Source: Actinomadura litoris (lineage in GTDB: Bacteria; Actinomycetota; Actinomycetes; Streptosporangiales; Streptosporangiaceae). Taken from it: DNA of 64,000 bases. The translations under genes and the position numbers were made by a program. The notes beneath the pieces were generated by a model. That model was not told where the DNA came from. It saw only the letters and a program-made list of their open reading frames with translations, and made no database searches. Positions 23,318-30,320 of the stretch are shown in pieces. The stretch spans positions 186,001 to 250,000 of the forward strand of contig NZ_WOFH01000014.1 of assembly GCF_009733595.1 (NCBI RefSeq), written 5' to 3'. The number at the start of each line of letters is the position of its first letter. Within the stretch, counting starts at the first letter, position 1.

Positions 23318-23442
23318 GTCTACTTGATGGGGACAAAGTCTAGGCCGTGGGTTGTGGCGGTCCCTCAAAGCTACTTCGTCTCTCTGATGTTGACAAGGTT
23401 GCTCGCCTCTCCTAACCTTGTCTACATCAGGACGACAAAGAC
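23318..23442. promoter_or_regulatory. Divergent regulatory region with GACAARG(T/A) operator boxes
   Basis: GACAAAGTC (23332), GACAAGGTT (23392), its inverted copy AACCTTGTC (23414) and GACAAAGAC (23434) occur within 110 bases. The pair at 23392 and 23414 forms an inverted repeat with a 13-base spacer; TTGACA at 23390 could be a -35 box. The HTH gene to the left is the likely binder. Confidence 0.6.
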
Positions 23443-23453
23443 TGGAGGGTGAC

Positions 23454-23906
23454 ATGGCGAAGCGGACCACCACCAAGACGGCCCACTGCCGCCGCTGCCG
23501 CGCCCTCCTCACCAACCCCCGCTCCGTCGCCGAAGGCATCACCCGCCCCTGCCTCCGCAAGGAGCGCGCAGAGGCCGCCGCGCTCGCAGAAGCCCGCGCC
23601 TCCGTCGTCGAGGTCGCCGTCAACGCCATCGACACCACCGCCTTCAAAAACCCGCAGGCCGTCAAGGACAAGGCCGTCCAGCTCATCCTCGACGGCGCGA
23701 TCGTCCCCACCCGCTTCGACGGCGTGTACCTCGCCACCGGCTCCGACGGCGTGTCGACCTACCTCACCGACACCGTCGAGCGGTCGTGCACCTGCAAAGC
23801 GGGCCAGCGCCTCGGCCGCTGCAACCACCTGATCGCGGGCGACGCGCTCGACCTGCTCGACAACGGCGCCTTCGCCAGCACCACCGCCATCCTGCTCGCC
23901 GCCTGA
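23454..23906 (+). CDS. Small zinc-binding protein with SWIM-like motif
   Basis: The 150-residue protein begins with CRRCRALLTNPRSVAEGITRPC, the DUF6011-type short zinc motif, has a helical centre (VVEVAVNAIDTTAF) and ends in a SWIM-like C-x-C-x(n)-C-x-H element (CTCKAGQRLGRCNHL near 122). Zinc fingers of this sort bind DNA or protein. The ATG at 23454 follows TGGAGGGTGAC. It is the first gene of the rightward five-gene group ending at 25748. Confidence 0.65.
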   Translation: MAKRTTTKTAHCRRCRALLTNPRSVAEGITRPCLRKERAEAAALAEARASVVEVAVNAIDTTAFKNPQAVKDKAVQLILDGAIVPTRFDGVYLATGSDGVSTYLTDTVERSCTCKAGQRLGRCNHLIAGDALDLLDNGAFASTTAILLAA

Positions 23907-23930
23907 ACTGCTTTCCCGAAGGAGACCAAG

Positions 23931-24215
23931 ATGAGCGCACGCTGGGACCGGCTCGCGGCCACCCTCGCCGAGGCTGGCATCGCCACCGAGGTCGACCGCC
24001 GCACATGGCACGGCGAAACCGTCTGCCGCATCACCATGCGCGTAGACGGCGGCCTGATCACCATCGGCGACACGTGGCGCCGCGGCCGCTGGACCGGATG
24101 GCAGGTCACTGCTGAGGACACCGACGACATCGTCGTCCGCGAGTTCCCCAAGACGAAGAAGCGCGCCGAGGTCCGGCAGCACGTTGAGGAAGCCCGCGCC
24201 GTCCTCGCAAGCTGA
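23931..24215 (+). CDS. 94-residue hypothetical protein
   Basis: The sequence (MSARWDRLAATLAEAGIATE, then RRTWHGETVCRITMRVDGG and TGWQVTAEDTDDIVVREF) is alpha/beta and soluble, like a small binding domain. The C-terminus is a basic and acidic helix (KTKKRAEVRQHVEEARAVLA). It has a GAAGGAGACC ribosome site and ends just before a palindromic terminator. No family was recognised. Confidence 0.5.
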   Translation: MSARWDRLAATLAEAGIATEVDRRTWHGETVCRITMRVDGGLITIGDTWRRGRWTGWQVTAEDTDDIVVREFPKTKKRAEVRQHVEEARAVLAS

Positions 24216-24221
24216 CGCCCC

Positions 24222-24247
24222 GTCTCGGGCCGGTACCGGCCCGAGAC
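24222..24247. terminator. Perfect 26-base palindrome with stem GTCTCGGGCCGG
   Basis: A perfect palindrome with no loop lies seven bases after the previous gene. It is the first of four hairpins that isolate genes of this stretch. It could also bind a dimeric protein. Confidence 0.6.
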
Positions 24248-24287
24248 AGGACGCCGGCTCACCCCCCTGATCAGGAAGGACCCCGAT

Positions 24288-24440
24288 ATGTACACGCTCC
24301 GCGCTGTCGCGGCGCTCGCGTCGCTGATCTGTTTCGCGGTCACCGTCACCACCCAGGGGTTCGGTGTCCTGGCCCTGATCGGCGGGATCGCGGTCACGTG
24401 CTGGGTCCTGGTTCTCGCGCTTACTCCTCGGAGGCGCTGA
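24288..24440 (+). CDS. 50-residue membrane peptide
   Basis: The product MYTLRAVAALASLICFAVTV continues as TTQGFGVLALIGGIAVTCWV and ends in ALTPRRR. It has two hydrophobic segments and a basic C-terminus, which is the shape of a small membrane toxin or holin. The ATG at 24288 follows a GAAGGACCCC ribosome site, and strong hairpins flank it. The short length hides it from length-based gene callers. Confidence 0.55.
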   Translation: MYTLRAVAALASLICFAVTVTTQGFGVLALIGGIAVTCWVLVLALTPRRR

Positions 24441-24446
24441 CGGTGT

Positions 24447-24483
24447 GCTGGGCGCTCCCCACCCCGCCGGGGGAGCGCCCAGC
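24447..24483. terminator. Hairpin GCTGGGCGCTCCCC / GGGGAGCGCCCAGC
   Basis: A 14-bp perfect stem with a nine-base loop lies six bases after the membrane peptide stop. It isolates the peptide from the following small gene. Confidence 0.7.
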
Positions 24484-24525
24484 ATCCACCAGCACCCCAC
24501 CCCACCCCACCGGAGGGAGATCCCG

Positions 24526-24666
24526 ATGCAGCGCTGCACCGAGTGCGCCGTGACCAAGCCCGACGTGCGCGAACGCCCTGACCCTTGCGAGGAGGACGTC
24601 AACGGCCGCGAGGTCCGCCGGGACCTGTGCGACGACTGCGAGGCCGCGATCTCGAACGAGGTCTGA
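24526..24666 (+). CDS. 46-residue zinc-finger peptide
   Basis: Cysteines in two pairs (CTECAVTKPDV and CDDCEAAI) flank an acidic loop (PDPCEEDVNGREVRRDL); a fifth cysteine sits in the loop. It has a GAGGGAGATCC ribosome site. It is a plausible single-zinc adaptor protein of the kind frequent in this element; function unknown. Confidence 0.55.
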   Translation: MQRCTECAVTKPDVRERPDPCEEDVNGREVRRDLCDDCEAAISNEV

Positions 24667-24705
24667 CCAGCCCCATCTACCCCACCGCGAACCCGAAGGA
24701 GACCC

Positions 24706-25158
24706 ATGGACCTCCAAGACCTCAAGCAGCTGCCGGAAGGCACGCAACTCCGCACCACCAAGAAGGAGATCGTCACCCTCGCCGGCTTCGTCCGGTCCGT
24801 CGTGATCGTCCGGCACGCGGACGGCGGAACCCGCGAGTACAGGTCGGTCAGCCTCCACCACGTCACGGACGTCCACCCGCTCATCACCCGCGAGCGCGCC
24901 GGTCTGACCGGTCACACGGTCACGGTGGAGCGCGTGGGCCGGGACGCGGCCCGCCAGTTCGCTGGCACCGTCCCGAACTGGGAGGGGCTGATCGGCCGAC
25001 TCGCCGTGGTGGAGCGGACCGACGGGCGCCTCGGCAAGGTCTGTGACGTCGCCGGGGTGAACGGCCTCGGCGACGGTGAGGACGATGTCGTGTTCGCGGC
25101 GTCGAGCGTGGCGTGCGCGTACGGCGCCCGGTACGTCCCCACCGGAACCCTGACCTGA
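24706..25158 (+). CDS. 150-residue hypothetical protein
   Basis: The product starts MDLQDLKQLPEGTQLRTTKK and has a long beta-rich middle (IVTLAGFVRSVVIVRHADGG, then VTVERVGRDAARQFAGTVP) with an alpha/beta C-terminus. Alternating polar and hydrophobic residues suggest an SH3- or barrel-like nucleic-acid-reading fold. Its stop is followed by a strong 16-bp hairpin. No family was recognised. Confidence 0.5.
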   Translation: MDLQDLKQLPEGTQLRTTKKEIVTLAGFVRSVVIVRHADGGTREYRSVSLHHVTDVHPLITRERAGLTGHTVTVERVGRDAARQFAGTVPNWEGLIGRLAVVERTDGRLGKVCDVAGVNGLGDGEDDVVFAASSVACAYGARYVPTGTLT

Positions 25159-25165
25159 CGCCCCG

Positions 25166-25202
25166 CCCCGGTCTCGTCCGCGGGTGGCGGACGAGACCGG
25201 GG
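25166..25202. terminator. Hairpin CCCCGGTCTCGTCCGC / GCGGACGAGACCGGGG
   Basis: A 16-bp perfect stem with a five-base loop starts seven bases after the stop at 25158. It is one of the strongest hairpins in the window. Confidence 0.8.
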
Positions 25203-25247
25203 CAGGCCGCCAGACCAGGCCCAACCCACCACCAAAGGAAGGCGCGC

Positions 25248-25748
25248 ATGGGCTACGACACCGACTTCACCGGCAAGATCCAGATCGAGCCGCCCCTCAA
25301 CCCCAGCGAAATCAGCTACCTGCGCCGGTTCTCCGACTCCCGCCGGATGCACCGCGACACCGGCCCCTACTACCTGGGGAACCGCCGCCCCGAGGAGAAC
25401 GACACCGGCGTCGTCGACCCCAACTCCCCGCCCCCGGAACAGCCGGGCCTGTGGTGCGACTGGGTCCCGACACCCGACGGCACGGCGATCGAGTGGAACC
25501 GGATGGAGAAGTTCTACTACGCCACCGAGTGGATGGAGTACCTGATCAACGCGTTCCTGTCGGAAGGCGCGGACGTCCAGGCCGAGCTGAAGGCGCCGAT
25601 CGTCGGCCGGTTCTACCCGCCGGAGTTCGCGGAGTTCACGTTCGACCACGTCCTCAGCGGGACGGTCGAGGCGCAGGGCGACGACCCGGACGACCGGTGG
25701 GACCTGGTCGTCTCCGACAACGAGGTCCAGAGGGTGGAGAAGGGCTGA
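25248..25748 (+). CDS. Conserved 166-residue protein of the MGYDTDF type
   Basis: The sequence begins MGYDTDFTGKIQIEPPLNPS and continues ISYLRRFSDSRRMHRDTGPYY, a start seen in a broad family of actinobacterial and phage hypothetical proteins, with a later WCDWVPTPDGTAIEWN and a C-terminal acidic region. The family has no known function; it looks like a compact alpha/beta domain. The ATG at 25248 follows AAAGGAAGGCGCGC. Confidence 0.65.
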   Translation: MGYDTDFTGKIQIEPPLNPSEISYLRRFSDSRRMHRDTGPYYLGNRRPEENDTGVVDPNSPPPEQPGLWCDWVPTPDGTAIEWNRMEKFYYATEWMEYLINAFLSEGADVQAELKAPIVGRFYPPEFAEFTFDHVLSGTVEAQGDDPDDRWDLVVSDNEVQRVEKG

Positions 25749-25776
25749 CCAGCCACCCCAATGAGACCGTGAACGC

Positions 25777-25809
25777 GAAGGGCCCGTACCCCACCGGTAC
25801 GGGCCCTTC
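25777..25809. terminator. Hairpin GAAGGGCCCGTACC / GGTACGGGCCCTTC
   Basis: A 14-bp stem with a five-base loop lies 28 bases after the MGYDTDF gene and 10 bases before the end of the leftward gene at 25819, so it is a bidirectional terminator between convergent units. Confidence 0.8.
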
Positions 25810-25818
25810 ATCGCGTGG

Positions 25819-26061
25819 TCAGGCCGGGCCGGCGCCGATCCGCATCGCCCAGCCCGACGGCAACGGCACCGCCTCCGCCTGAAGCCGGTCCCTGCCCGCC
25901 TGAGTCCTGGCATGGACCGAGAACCACCCCTCACTGACCTTCCACGTGCCGCCCGCGCCCCCGAGGTCCTCGGCGGCCGCGGTCAACCGCTTGTGGCGCT
26001 CGACGGCCTCGTCCACATCGGCCGGCGGGAAGGAGATCGTCAGGAGGTTTTCGTCAGCCAT
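25819..26061 (-). CDS. 80-residue acidic hypothetical protein
   Basis: The ATG at 26061 (MADENLLTISFPPADVDEAV) leads into a helix (ERHKRLTAAAEDLG) and a beta half (TWKVSEGWFSVHARTQAGRD). It is separated by a hairpin from the PIMT gene upstream, so it can be expressed by read-through or its own promoter. Small alpha/beta proteins of this look can be immunity-like partners, but there is no direct evidence. Confidence 0.45.
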   Translation of the reverse strand: MADENLLTISFPPADVDEAVERHKRLTAAAEDLGGAGGTWKVSEGWFSVHARTQAGRDRLQAEAVPLPSGWAMRIGAGPA

Positions 26062-26118
26062 GAGGGCCTTCCTTTCTGGGAGGCTCCCAGGATCCGGGAC
26101 GCCCGGCGTGGGCGGGAG

Positions 26119-26151
26119 GGGTTTCCAGTTGACTGCTGAAACTGGAAACCC
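26119..26151. terminator. Hairpin GGGTTTCCAGTT / AACTGGAAACCC
   Basis: A 12-bp stem with a nine-base loop lies 12 bases downstream of the PIMT-type gene stop (26163), well placed to end the leftward bicistron that begins at 27409. Confidence 0.7.
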
Positions 26152-26162
26152 GGGCGCTCGCG

Positions 26163-27302
26163 TCAGGGGCTGATGATGTTGGACGGGGCGTCGCGCCAAA
26201 CCACCTGACGGTCGGGGCCCACGGTCAGCCCGAACTCCTCCCGGCCGGGACGCCCCCACCCTGTCCACCGCTCGTACGCGGAGGCGACCTCGTCCCACAG
26301 CCGCCGCGGCCCCGCCTGCCACACCCGATGCTCGCCGTCGCCCTGCCGGACCCGCGCCCACGAGGTCCCGGCCGTGTCCGCCAACTCCACCTCGACCACG
26401 CCGTCCCGCTCGCGGGGCGCGCCCATGACATCCGGGAGCGCGCCGGTGATCGCGACGTCCGCGCCGAGACTGCCGGTCACCTCACCGGGATCGAGGTCCG
26501 TGGTGGTCTCATCCGCGCCCGCCATGTCCGCAGGCACGGTCAAGGTGCTGCGCTGCGCGCGGAGGATCATGTAGTTCGTGGTCCCGATGAGCCGGCCGAC
26601 CGCGTGCCCGTCGCCGGTGACGGTCAGGACCGCCTTGTGGCCTTCCCCGTACTCCGGCATCCACGGGACCACGATCCGGCCGCCCGGCCGGGTCTGCTCC
26701 ACCCACGCATACGGGACATCACCGACACCGCAGGTGACGTGGACACCATCGAACGGCGCACGATCGGGGACGCCGAGCGCACCGTCGCCGGTGACTATGA
26801 GCGGGTCGAACCCGGCCAGGTCCAGGGTCTCGCAGGCAGTAGCGGCGAGGCCCGGGTCGACCTCCACCGTGGTCACGTCCGCGCCGAGCGCGGTCAACAG
26901 CGCCGCCGTCCACCCGGTGCCGGTGCCGATCTCCAGGACCCGGTCACCGGGCTGGACGTCGAGCGCCTCCAGGAACGCCACGACCGCGCCCGGGGCCGAC
27001 AGCGAAGACGTGGCCTCGGCGACGCCCTGGGCCGGGTCAGCGGCTCCGTCGGCGGCCTGGACGACGATGGACCCGTCGCTGTACACCGCGTCCCACCAGA
27101 CGTCCGGGTCGGCGTCGCGGTCGATGCGGTGGCGGGGGCCGGGGCCGTTCGTCGCGAACCAGCCGCGGGCCGGCGCGAACAGGTGCCGGGGGGCGGCGTG
27201 CAAGGCGTCCCGGGTGCGGGTGCTGATGAGGAAGCCGCGGGCGGTCAGGGTGTCGGTGAGCGCGTCGGTGCGTGCGCTGGTGTCGGTGGTGTGGACGGTC
27301 AT
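26163..27302 (-). CDS. PIMT-type protein L-isoaspartate O-methyltransferase family enzyme
   Basis: The 379-residue protein has an N-terminal HAAPRHLFAP motif near 36-45, an isoaspartyl-substrate loop (SSLSAPGAVVAF near 99-110), and SAM motif I VLEIGTGTGW at 122-131, with TTVEVDPG following. The 170-residue C-terminal extension beyond the ~210-residue repair enzyme resembles PIMT homologues dedicated to RiPP precursor peptides, which methylate Asp residues. The ATG at 27302 overlaps the stop of a 36-residue peptide gene (ATGA), so the pair is coupled. No lanthipeptide synthetase or ATP-grasp ligase is nearby. A role in peptide or protein aspartate modification is inferred. Confidence 0.78.
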   Translation of the reverse strand: MTVHTTDTSARTDALTDTLTARGFLISTRTRDALHAAPRHLFAPARGWFATNGPGPRHRIDRDADPDVWWDAVYSDGSIVVQAADGAADPAQGVAEATSSLSAPGAVVAFLEALDVQPGDRVLEIGTGTGWTAALLTALGADVTTVEVDPGLAATACETLDLAGFDPLIVTGDGALGVPDRAPFDGVHVTCGVGDVPYAWVEQTRPGGRIVVPWMPEYGEGHKAVLTVTGDGHAVGRLIGTTNYMILRAQRSTLTVPADMAGADETTTDLDPGEVTGSLGADVAITGALPDVMGAPRERDGVVEVELADTAGTSWARVRQGDGEHRVWQAGPRRLWDEVASAYERWTGWGRPGREEFGLTVGPDRQVVWRDAPSNIISP

Positions 27303-27409
27303 TTGCCTTTGCCCTTGTCGGGCTTGCCCTTCTCGTCCTTCTCGGCGGGAGGGACGGGACGGTCGGGCTCGTAGGAGTCCTCGTCGGATCGGTCGCCGTG
27401 CTTGCCCAT
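27299..27409 (-). CDS. 36-residue charged peptide, candidate substrate of the PIMT-type enzyme
   Basis: The ATG at 27409 follows GGAGGAGAAC, one of the strongest ribosome sites in the window. The peptide begins MGKHGDRSDEDSYEPDRPVP, continues with a Glu/Lys stretch, and ends KPDKGKGK. It has six Asp residues, two next to Gly or Ser-type residues, and no cysteine. Coding overlaps the PIMT-type gene (ATGA). Precursor-plus-dedicated-methyltransferase pairs of this size define imiditide-type RiPPs; this peptide's identity as a substrate is a hypothesis. Confidence 0.55.
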   Translation of the reverse strand: MGKHGDRSDEDSYEPDRPVPPAEKDEKGKPDKGKGK

Positions 27410-27514
27410 GGTTCTCCTCCGGGGTCGAGCGGACGTGCCCACAGTGCGGTGACCGACGGTACTAGCGCCCTGACCAACGGTGGTCTAGCCCGGCGGTCAG
27501 ACAACCGTGCCGAC

Positions 27515-28249
27515 CTACACCAGCGCCCGGCGCACGACGAGCAGCTCGGGCCCGTCGGCGGGCTCGGGCACGTCAGCCATGGCCGCGGCCGCACCGGCCA
27601 GCTCGCGCCGCGCGGCCATCGACCACAACCGCGAGGCTCGGCCACCGCCTCGGTAGACGTCGACGGCGAGTTGCTTGAGCGCGCGGTGCGCGGCTCCCGT
27701 GCACCCGACAGCGACGCCGAGCGCTCTGGGGAGCTCAGCGAGGTCGGGCTGGTAGGTCCACCGCTCGACCTCGAAGTGGATGTGGGCGCCCATGTGGGCG
27801 TGCCGGTCGATGACGGCCCGCGCGCACACCGACCCGCAGGCGGACAGGCTCCAGGTCCGCTGGACGGTGTTGCCGACCTGCACGTATCCGTGTTCGTCGC
27901 GGGGGCTGGGGTCGGCGTCGTCGGGGCGCGCGTAGTTCGGTCGGACCGACCAGGCGCTCACCCGGTAGCGGGTGGGGCGTCCGCAGCCTGCGACACCTTG
28001 GCACGTGGCCATGCGCTGCACGGCGAGCAGGTTGCAGTTGGCGCAGGTACAGGCGTCGCCGCAGTTGCAGCGGGGGGTTCCGTCGTCGTACTCGCCGGCG
28101 CAGTCGCACTCGTCGGGGTCGTCGACGGGACCGGTGGGGGTGGGGGTCCAGGCGCCGTCCCATGCGCTCTGGAGGGTGCGAATGGCGGTGGCGAGCTGCT
28201 CGGGCGTGGGCTGCTCGTTGTCGGGTCGGGGGTTGGTGTTGGTCGGCAT
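27515..28249 (-). CDS. Cysteine-rich zinc-binding protein
   Basis: The 244-residue product has a dense cysteine region at about 47-75 (DECDCAGEYDDGTPRCNCGD, then CTCANC), enough for two or more metal sites, and later CTG and CGSVCA motifs. The rest is alpha/beta and Arg-rich. Such clustered cysteines on phage proteins usually serve zinc binding for protein contacts. The gap to the peptide gene on its 3' side contains the presumed promoter of the bicistron. No family was recognised. Confidence 0.55.
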   Translation of the reverse strand: MPTNTNPRPDNEQPTPEQLATAIRTLQSAWDGAWTPTPTGPVDDPDECDCAGEYDDGTPRCNCGDACTCANCNLLAVQRMATCQGVAGCGRPTRYRVSAWSVRPNYARPDDADPSPRDEHGYVQVGNTVQRTWSLSACGSVCARAVIDRHAHMGAHIHFEVERWTYQPDLAELPRALGVAVGCTGAAHRALKQLAVDVYRGGGRASRLWSMAARRELAGAAAAMADVPEPADGPELLVVRRALV

Positions 28250-28291
28250 GTGGGTTCCTTACCGTCTTGGTCGGACGTTTCGGGGTGAGTG

Positions 28292-28717
28292 CTAGGCGGG
28301 GTGGGGAGGCTGGTCGAGGGCGGCGTGCAGAAGCCCGGCCCCGATCGCGTGATGCAGAACGCCGTGGACGCTCGTGGACACCTCCACATCCTGGTCGAAC
28401 GGGTGGACCCACCGCAGTGCCCGGCCGGGCTGGACGGCGGCTGGCTCGCCGGTGAGTTCGACCCGGTACAGCTCGGTGAGGACGAGCGCCCCGTCGATCC
28501 CGGACACCGCCTCGAACCGGTCGACGTACGTGAGGCCCGCCAGGCCGGTACCGAGTTCGGCGGCCAGTTCCCGGTCCAACGTCGCCTCGTGGCTCTCACC
28601 CTCGACCGCGGGGCCGCCCGGCATGCAGTAAATGTCAGGGTGCCGGGACGCGGTGATGGTGAGGACGCAGCCGTCCCGGACGACGAGCGCCGAGACCTTC
28701 CGGTAGACGTCGGTCAC
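28292..28717 (-). CDS. NUDIX hydrolase with an altered catalytic motif
   Basis: The 141-residue protein has a NUDIX box at about 35-56 (GPAVEGE, then REL-A-AELG). NUDIX enzymes hydrolyse nucleoside-diphosphate-linked compounds. The first Glu of the REUXEE core (the metal-binding position) is Ala here, while the second is present, so activity may be weak or lost. It could sanitise nucleotides or deplete a host signal such as a nucleotide alarmone. Its start overlaps the upstream gene by four bases. Confidence 0.8.
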   Translation of the reverse strand: MTDVYRKVSALVVRDGCVLTITASRHPDIYCMPGGPAVEGESHEATLDRELAAELGTGLAGLTYVDRFEAVSGIDGALVLTELYRVELTGEPAAVQPGRALRWVHPFDQDVEVSTSVHGVLHHAIGAGLLHAALDQPPHPA

Positions 28718-29136
28718 GGGGTAACTCCTGGCTGGTCGAGGACGGCGTGGAACAGGCTGATGAGTCGGCGGAGTTGCTCGTTGCCCTCCGCCTCGGGAAC
28801 GTTCTGGTCGAGGAGGTCGACCAACTCTTGGGCGCGCTGGAGTGCGGCCTCGGCCTGCTCGGCGCGTTTGGCGCTCGCGATCGCGCGGCGCTCAAATGCC
28901 ACCGCCGCCTGATGCGCCCGGTCACGGGACGCCCGGACGGTCGCGAGCGCGGCCTCGAAGACGGGCAACACGGCCAGCGCCGCGACATCGGCCTCACCAC
29001 CAGAGATCGGGATGGACCGCCCAGCCGCGAGGTCAGCAACCGCGCGGGGGCCGGGCTTGATGCGGACAGTCGCGCGGATGGCTTCGGCGAGCTGGTCGCG
29101 GAGCGCGGGCTCAGGCGGCGTCGGGTCCGTAGGCAT
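28714..29136 (-). CDS. Coiled-coil hypothetical protein
   Basis: The 140-residue product (ATG at 29136) has an Ala/Pro start, a predicted soluble domain, and a long helix (ATVRASRDRAHQAAVAFERR, then AEQAEAALQRAQELVDLLDQ) ending in RLISLFHAVLDQ. It is a typical small oligomeric phage protein of unknown function, in an operon with a NUDIX protein. Confidence 0.5.
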   Translation of the reverse strand: MPTDPTPPEPALRDQLAEAIRATVRIKPGPRAVADLAAGRSIPISGGEADVAALAVLPVFEAALATVRASRDRAHQAAVAFERRAIASAKRAEQAEAALQRAQELVDLLDQNVPEAEGNEQLRRLISLFHAVLDQPGVTP

Positions 29137-29138
29137 GG

Positions 29139-29789
29139 TCACCGATCCTCCTCGGGCGGGTTGCAGAACACGGCGCCACCGTTGGCGATGGCATCCGCGA
29201 TCTCCTGCGGCGTCGGTGCGGGCACGATGTGCCGGGCGGCGGCTTCCATGCCACGGCGGAACGACGCGCGGGGACCGGTCAGGGCGTCGCGGTACGGCTC
29301 GGCCTTGGCCAGGATCTCGGCGGCCACCTGCTCGCGGACCTGCCGTTCGTGTTCGCCGGGCCGTGCCATCTCGCACAGCCGCACCGTGTCGTCCGCGGTG
29401 CGCGGCTCGGACCGCCGGGCGACGACCTCCTGCCGTGAGCCGAACAGCTCCGTCATGACCTGCCCGCGGGTCTTCCGCTTGATGTGTGGCGCGCCAGCCT
29501 CGATCACCCTGCGGGCCTGCCCGGCGAAGTCCTGCCATCGCAGGTGGTCCGCGTTGAACTCGGCGTCGTAGTCGCGGAGCAGGAGTTCGGCGACGGCCGT
29601 GACCGCTTCCTCGGGTACGTCCGGCGCGTCAGCCATGGGTGTGGTCTCGGGTTCGGGCAGCGGCAGCAGGCCGGCCTCTTCGCGGCAGGCGGCGCAGCCC
29701 CCGAGGCCGTTGCACTTCGCGACCAGCCGCGGGCCGGGCTTAGCCGGCTCGCCAGGGCCGTACCAGTGGCCGTGGGTGGTGTAGGGCAT
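29139..29789 (-). CDS. 216-residue hypothetical protein with N-terminal Cys motif
   Basis: The N-terminus has C-x7-C-x2-C (KCNGLGGCAACREE), followed by a Pro/Glu/Ala linker and a helical C-terminal half. DYDAEFNADHLRWQDF and a later DIADAIANGG stretch give no clear family. It is coupled by a two-base gap to the next gene. Function unknown. Confidence 0.5.
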   Translation of the reverse strand: MPYTTHGHWYGPGEPAKPGPRLVAKCNGLGGCAACREEAGLLPLPEPETTPMADAPDVPEEAVTAVAELLLRDYDAEFNADHLRWQDFAGQARRVIEAGAPHIKRKTRGQVMTELFGSRQEVVARRSEPRTADDTVRLCEMARPGEHERQVREQVAAEILAKAEPYRDALTGPRASFRRGMEAAARHIVPAPTPQEIADAIANGGAVFCNPPEEDR

Positions 29790-29805
29790 GGTGTCGAGTC
29801 CTGTC

Positions 29806-30081
29806 CTAGAAGTTGGTTCGTTCGGTGCGGCGGTTGCCGTGGTGCAGCCTCACTAGCTCGGCGAACACGGTCCGGAGACCACGGACATCGCCGTCGTTCT
29901 GCGCGAGCATCCGGACGGTCTGGTTCATCACGACCGCCCAAGGGACCCCTTCGGTGAGCGCCCCGGCGATCGCGCCTTCGAGGTCGCGGATGTTGATGTC
30001 CTCGCGGGTCTTGGCGGCGAGGGCGAGGAGTTCGGCCGTAGCCGGCTGCGCAACCGGCTGCCCGGCTGACTTACCGGTCAC
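29806..30081 (-). CDS. 91-residue helical hypothetical protein
   Basis: A GTG at 30081 gives a product with two amphipathic helices (ELLALAAKTREDINIRDLEG and AVVMNQTVRMLAQNDGDVRG) and a basic C-terminus (HHGNRRTERTNF). It overlaps the upstream gene by four bases. No family was recognised; it could be a small regulator. Confidence 0.45.
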   Translation of the reverse strand: MTGKSAGQPVAQPATAELLALAAKTREDINIRDLEGAIAGALTEGVPWAVVMNQTVRMLAQNDGDVRGLRTVFAELVRLHHGNRRTERTNF

Positions 30082-30320
30082 GTCCCACCTCGCGCGACCC
30101 GGGCGGCCTCCCGAAGCTCATCAGCGCTCGCATGCCAGCCGGTCGTGTCCAGCTTGGTCGCGCGCCCCTCGATCTCGCTGGCGATCTGTTCGCGGACCTG
30201 CGACGCGAGCGTCTCGGCGAGGCTCCCGTAGTCGATGGCCCGCGCGTGTTGGCACACGATGTTGTGGTCGGTGTGCCAGTTGCGGACCGCGCTGGCGATG
30301 AGGGTTTCGAGGGGGCTCAA
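30078..30320 (-). CDS. 80-residue helical protein, TTG start
   Basis: The TTG at 30320 overlaps the stop of the upstream gene (TTGA). The product begins LSPLETLIASAVRNWHTDHN and continues LASQVREQIASEIEGRATKL, forming three helices that end in a basic and acidic tail. It has no cysteines or membrane segments. Longer frame starts lie in the neighbour gene. Function unknown. Confidence 0.45.
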   Translation of the reverse strand: MSPLETLIASAVRNWHTDHNIVCQHARAIDYGSLAETLASQVREQIASEIEGRATKLDTTGWHASADELREAARVARGGT

